Of a stretch of DNA of 14,905 nt, positions 12,384-14,905 are shown piece by piece (position 1 is the first letter of the stretch; each line of letters begins with the position of its first letter). Made by a program: the position numbers and the translations under genes. Where the stretch lies: contig JAMPXR010000015.1 in the NCBI GenBank assembly GCA_023701085.1, positions 1 through 14,905 of the forward strand, written 5' to 3'. Origin of the DNA: Ramlibacter sp. (GTDB taxonomy: Bacteria; Pseudomonadota; Gammaproteobacteria; Burkholderiales; Burkholderiaceae_C). The notes under the pieces are model-generated. The model had not been told where the DNA came from and did not search any database. It saw only the letters and a list, made by a program, of their open reading frames with translations.

Positions 12384-13864
12384 GCAGGCGCCCCGCTCTC
12401 CAGCACCGGGATGCGCACCTGCACGCGCGTGCCCTTGCCCGGGCGGCTGTCGATGTGGACGCTGCCCTTGAGCAGCTGGGCGCGTTCGCGCAATCCCATC
12501 AGGCCCAGCGAGTGCGGCTTGCGCGGTGCGGTGGTCGAGAAGCCCTGGCCGTTGTCGCGCACTTCGAGCACCACGCTCTGGCCGGTGCGGGCGATGACGA
12601 CGGCCGTTTCGGTGGCGTGGGCGTGCTTGCCCACGTTCGCCAGCGACTCCTGCACGATGCGAAAGACCGCCGTGGCATAAGGCTCCTGCAATTCCAGCTC
12701 CTCGTCCACGGAAACCTCGCAGGGCACGCCCGTGCGCTGCGTGAACGTGTGGGCGAGCCACTCGATCGCCGGGGCCAGCCCGAGGTCATCGAGCATCAGC
12801 GGCCGCAGGTCGGCGGCGATGCGGCGCGTCGCCGCCACCGTGGTGTCCAGCATGCTGACCATGTCAGCCAGCCTGGCCACCGCCTTTTCCGGCTGGGCGG
12901 TCGCGTTGTCGCGCAGCCAGATGGTGTCCATCTTCAGCGCCGTGAGCGATTGCGCCAGCTCGTCGTGCAGCTCGCGCGCGATGCGGCTCTTCTCGCCTTC
13001 CCGGATGGCATGGGCCTCGGCCGCGAAGCTGCTCAATTCCTCCTGGGTCCGGATCCGCTCCGTGATGTCGCGCAGGATCACCGTGAACAGCTTGCCTTCG
13101 GGTGTGTTCAGCTGCGAAATCGACGACTCCATCGGGAATTCCTCCCCGTTGGCGCGCTGCCCGTACAGCACGGTGCCGTCGCCCATGCGGCGCGAAGTGA
13201 CGCCGGTGCGGTCGAACCGCCGCACATGCGAGCCGTGCTGGCCCCGATAGCGCTCCGGGATCAGCTTTTCCAGCGGCGCGCCCATCGCTTCTTCGCTGGT
13301 CCAGCCGAAAATCTTCTCGGCCGCGCGGTTGTACAGCACGATGCGCTGCTGCTCGTCCACGGTGATGATGGCGTCCATCGCCGAATCCAGCAGCCCCGCC
13401 AGCCGAGCCGCCAGCCGGTTGCTCCGCTCCTCGGCCTTCAGGCGCTCGGTGATGTCCCGCAGGATCACCGTGTACAGCTTGCCCTGGGGTGTCTCGAGCT
13501 GCGAAATCGAGGCGTCCATGGGGAATTCCTCCCCATTGGCGCGCAAGCCATGGACCACCCGCAGCCCCCCCATGCGCCGGGGCGCCACCCCGGTCGTGCC
13601 GAAGCGCGCGAGGTGCTGGGAATGATCGGCCCGAAACCGGCCCGGGATGAGCTTTTCCAGGGGTTGCCGCAGCATTTCCTGGCGCGGCCAGCCAAAGATC
13701 TTCTCGGCGGCGCGGTTGTAGAGGACGACCTTCTGCTGCTCGTCGACCGTGATGATGGCATCCATCGCGGAATCGAGCAGCCCGGCCAGCAGCGCCGCCG
13801 CATGTCCGGCGTCATGGCTCGGCGTCGCGTCGTCGTCGAGAATGTGGACGGGAGAATCGGGCAC
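12380..13864 (-). CDS. Soluble histidine kinase with two near-identical PAS domains
   Basis: A 494-residue NarL-class sensor kinase without membrane segments, so the signal is cytoplasmic. Two PAS domains (about 24-141 and 153-270) share most of their residues at a constant 129-residue offset. Both contain the DSAMDAIITVDEQQ and YNRAAEKIFGW segments. A HisKA_3 dimerisation domain has H300 in ARELHDELAQSLTALK. The ATPase domain carries ESLANVGKHA (406-415), DNGQGF (437-442) and GLMGLRERA (454-462). H81 and H210 align with the haem ligand H200 of Bradyrhizobium FixL, and R87 and R216 with its R206. The FixL H214 and R220 are not matched, so haem binding is possible but unproven. The start is a GTG at 13864, two codons after an in-frame stop, with no clear ribosome binding site. 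Confidence 0.92.
   Translation of the reverse strand: MPDSPVHILDDDATPSHDAGHAAALLAGLLDSAMDAIITVDEQQKVVLYNRAAEKIFGWPRQEMLRQPLEKLIPGRFRADHSQHLARFGTTGVAPRRMGGLRVVHGLRANGEEFPMDASISQLETPQGKLYTVILRDITERLKAEERSNRLAARLAGLLDSAMDAIITVDEQQRIVLYNRAAEKIFGWTSEEAMGAPLEKLIPERYRGQHGSHVRRFDRTGVTSRRMGDGTVLYGQRANGEEFPMESSISQLNTPEGKLFTVILRDITERIRTQEELSSFAAEAHAIREGEKSRIARELHDELAQSLTALKMDTIWLRDNATAQPEKAVARLADMVSMLDTTVAATRRIAADLRPLMLDDLGLAPAIEWLAHTFTQRTGVPCEVSVDEELELQEPYATAVFRIVQESLANVGKHAHATETAVVIARTGQSVVLEVRDNGQGFSTTAPRKPHSLGLMGLRERAQLLKGSVHIDSRPGKGTRVQVRIPVLESGAPA
13043..13789 (-). repeat. Direct repeat encoding the duplicated PAS domain (387-base period)
   Basis: The two PAS-coding segments are visibly repeated at the DNA level. 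For example, the stretch from about 13075 to 13157 reappears with scattered changes from about 13462 to 13544, an offset of 387 bases (129 codons). Many differences are synonymous, so the duplication is not brand new but is still strongly conserved. Confidence 0.85.
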
Positions 13865-13964
13865 GCGTCAGTATGACACGCGCACGGATTCCCCCAGCGC
13901 CCGCGGGTTTACCTGAAGTAGAAGAATTTCTTAAAAATACGGTTGGCGGTGGGCTGTCAGCGGC
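13865..13964 (-). promoter_or_regulatory. 100-base spacer upstream of the PAS kinase, AT-rich
   Basis: This is the only clearly AT-rich patch of the right half. It contains the perfect dyad AAGAA-T-TTCTT (13922-13932) and a short A-run. It separates the phosphoribosyltransferase gene from the kinase gene on the same strand. I see no convincing -35/-10 pair or terminator, so it is unclear whether the kinase has its own promoter or is read from upstream. Confidence 0.3.
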
Positions 13965-14606
13965 TCAATGCGAGCGCGCCAACAGATCGCGGACCTCCTC
14001 GTCGCTGGTCTGGCCGAAATCGCCGTAGTACTGCCCCACGCTGCGGAAGTCCGGCGGGCTCGCCACGCAGACGAATTCGTCCGCCGCCGTTCCGATCAGC
14101 TCCTGCGCCTGCGGCGGGGCCACCGGCACGGCGGCCACGATCCAGGCGGGTTTGGCGCCGCGCAAGGCCTTGAGCGCCACGTTCATCGAGGCGCCGGTGG
14201 CCACGCCGTCGTCGACCACGATCACCGTGCGGTCCTCGACCGACACGCTTCCGCGCTTGCCGCAATACAGGGCATGCCGCCGTATCAGCTCCAGGCTTTC
14301 CACGGCGATGATCTCGTCCAACTGGCGCGCGCTGACCCCGTAGGCGGCCACGATCTGCGGGTCGATGTGCAAGGCGCCGCCGCTGGCGATCGCGCCCATC
14401 GCCAGCTCCGGCTGGCGCGGCACGCCCAGTTTGCGCACGATCAGCAGGTCCAGTTGCGCGTCCAGCGCCCGGGCCACCTCGGCGGCGACCGGCACACCGC
14501 CGCGCGGCAGGGCCAAGACCACGACGTCGCTGCGGCCGGCATACGCCTGCAACCGGTCAGCCAACGCGCGGCCAGCACTGGCGCGGTCGGTGAATTGAAC
14601 AACCAT
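13965..14606 (-). CDS. Phosphoribosyltransferase-family protein
   Basis: A 213-residue type I phosphoribosyltransferase-fold protein. The PRPP-binding signature is VIVVDDGVATGASM (128-141). An early loop, VVLALPRGGVPVA (29-41), is the usual partner motif. The flexible region around RKLGVPRQPELAMGAIASGG (59-78) is typical of the 'predicted phosphoribosyltransferase' group, for which the base substrate is not known. AGGAG eight bases before the ATG at 14606 makes this start better than the upstream one at 14636. That alternative lies between the predicted transcription start (14628) and the -10 element. Proteins of this group are often found with universal stress proteins and low-oxygen regulators. 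An FNR-type promoter lies upstream. Confidence 0.9.
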   Translation of the reverse strand: MVVQFTDRASAGRALADRLQAYAGRSDVVVLALPRGGVPVAAEVARALDAQLDLLIVRKLGVPRQPELAMGAIASGGALHIDPQIVAAYGVSARQLDEIIAVESLELIRRHALYCGKRGSVSVEDRTVIVVDDGVATGASMNVALKALRGAKPAWIVAAVPVAPPQAQELIGTAADEFVCVASPPDFRSVGQYYGDFGQTSDEEVRDLLARSH

Positions 14607-14634
14607 GAAAAACACTCCTGCTGCGCAACCATCC

Positions 14635-14676
14635 ACGTTAGGGCAGCGCGCCGCGAGGGGGCTTGACGCACATCAA
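14635..14676 (-). promoter_or_regulatory. FNR/Anr-type promoter of the phosphoribosyltransferase gene
   Basis: TTGAC-GCAC-ATCAA (14663-14676) is one base from the FNR consensus. Its centre is 41.5 bp before a start at 14628, with TAACGT (14640-14635) at -12 to -7. The leader to the ATG at 14606 is about 22 bases and contains the AGGAG site. Confidence 0.72.
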
Positions 14677-14695
14677 GCGCCGTTCCGGGCCCCAA

Positions 14696-14709
14696 GTGAT
14701 CTGGATCAC
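14696..14709. promoter_or_regulatory. CRP-like dyad GTGA-N6-TCAC
   Basis: GTGATC-TG-GATCAC is a perfect inverted repeat. It fits the CRP half-sites (TGTGA-N6-TCACA, with A in place of the first T) and is also close to an FNR box. Its centre is 33 bp from that of the FNR-like box at 14663-14676, three helical turns, so both proteins would sit on the same face of the DNA. Confidence 0.6.
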
Positions 14710-14777
14710 ACGTGCATGTGGCCGGCATCGGCATCGAGCGACGACCCTCACGGGCCCGGGGCGCAGGTGAAATCCCG

Positions 14778-14815
14778 CTCGCCCCGCACTCGCCCCGCAC
14801 TCGCCCCGCACTCGC
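14778..14815. repeat. 11-bp tandem repeat, three copies plus a partial
   Basis: CTCGCCCCGCA is repeated perfectly at 14778-14788, 14789-14799 and 14800-14810, followed by CTCGC. The 11-base period is close to one helical turn. It lies between the CRP-like box and the rightward FNR-type promoter, in a stretch without genes. Confidence 0.85.
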
Positions 14816-14842
14816 GCCGGGACCGCGCGACCGGGGATAGGC

Positions 14843-14884
14843 TTGACGGCGATCAACTTCGCCGTCCAGGCGCGTGACTAGACT
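14843..14884 (+). promoter_or_regulatory. FNR/Anr-type promoter for a gene starting just beyond the right edge
   Basis: TTGAC-GGCG-ATCAA (14843-14856) is one base from the FNR consensus. TAGACT (14879-14884) lies at -12 to -7 relative to a start at 14891, placing the box at -41.5. AGGAG follows at 14896-14900, so a plus-strand gene should start within a few bases of the window end. The whole stretch from 14607 to 14905 holds regulatory sites and repeats but no gene. Confidence 0.72.
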
Positions 14885-14905
14885 GGGACGAGCACAGGAG
14901 CGAAA

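Noticed and set aside
12455..13876. Plus-strand frame of 473 codons opposite the PAS kinase
   Set aside because: It is an antisense shadow of the PAS and HisKA_3 coding region, with no start signals or known domain.
14778..14815. Short repeats as a CRISPR array
   Set aside because: The units are directly adjacent 11-mers without spacers, and no cas gene is present.

Overview
The window is very GC-rich, gene-dense chromosomal DNA with strong GC bias at third codon positions. Together with the gene families present, this suggests a betaproteobacterium of the Burkholderiales (an Alcaligenaceae- or Comamonadaceae-like lineage). That is an inference from composition and gene content, not from a marker gene. 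I see no rRNA, tRNA, CRISPR array or insertion sequence.

Left part (1-4165): on the minus strand, the beginning of an unrecognised gene runs off the left edge, preceded by a stand-alone receiver-domain response regulator. A dyad-rich intergenic region and a small predicted membrane protein on the plus strand follow. Next comes an OmpR-type response regulator/histidine kinase pair (minus strand), divergent from a Spy/CpxP-like periplasmic protein (plus strand). The periplasmic loop of the kinase and the secreted protein carry related Met-Gly-Pro repeats, which suggests a sensor and target acting on the same ligand or stress: soft metal, or oxidant acting on methionine.

Middle part (4240-9821): after an intrinsic terminator, a strong sigma70-type promoter drives five tightly packed plus-strand genes. 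They encode a periplasmic adaptor, an RND efflux permease, a DUF2892 membrane protein, an OsmC-like thiol peroxidase and a CsoR/FrmR/RcnR-family repressor. An 18-bp dyad of the general CsoR-family type overlaps the -10 element, so the repressor at the end of the operon probably controls its own operon. The repressor lacks the usual His/Cys metal-ligand pattern, so its inducer is unclear. A reactive sulfur species, an electrophile or an unusual metal response are the main candidates.

Right part (9868-14905): a low-oxygen/stress cluster. It holds a host-attachment-family protein, a tandem universal stress protein, an unrecognised 103-residue protein, a NarL-type response regulator with a soluble double-PAS histidine kinase, and a phosphoribosyltransferase. 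Four TTGA(C/T/G)-N4-(A/G)TCAA boxes of the FNR/Anr type lie here. Each is centred exactly 41.5 bp upstream of the start predicted from a TAnnnT -10 element, including one for a plus-strand gene starting just beyond the right edge. This looks like a compact FNR-type regulon with its own PAS sensor kinase.
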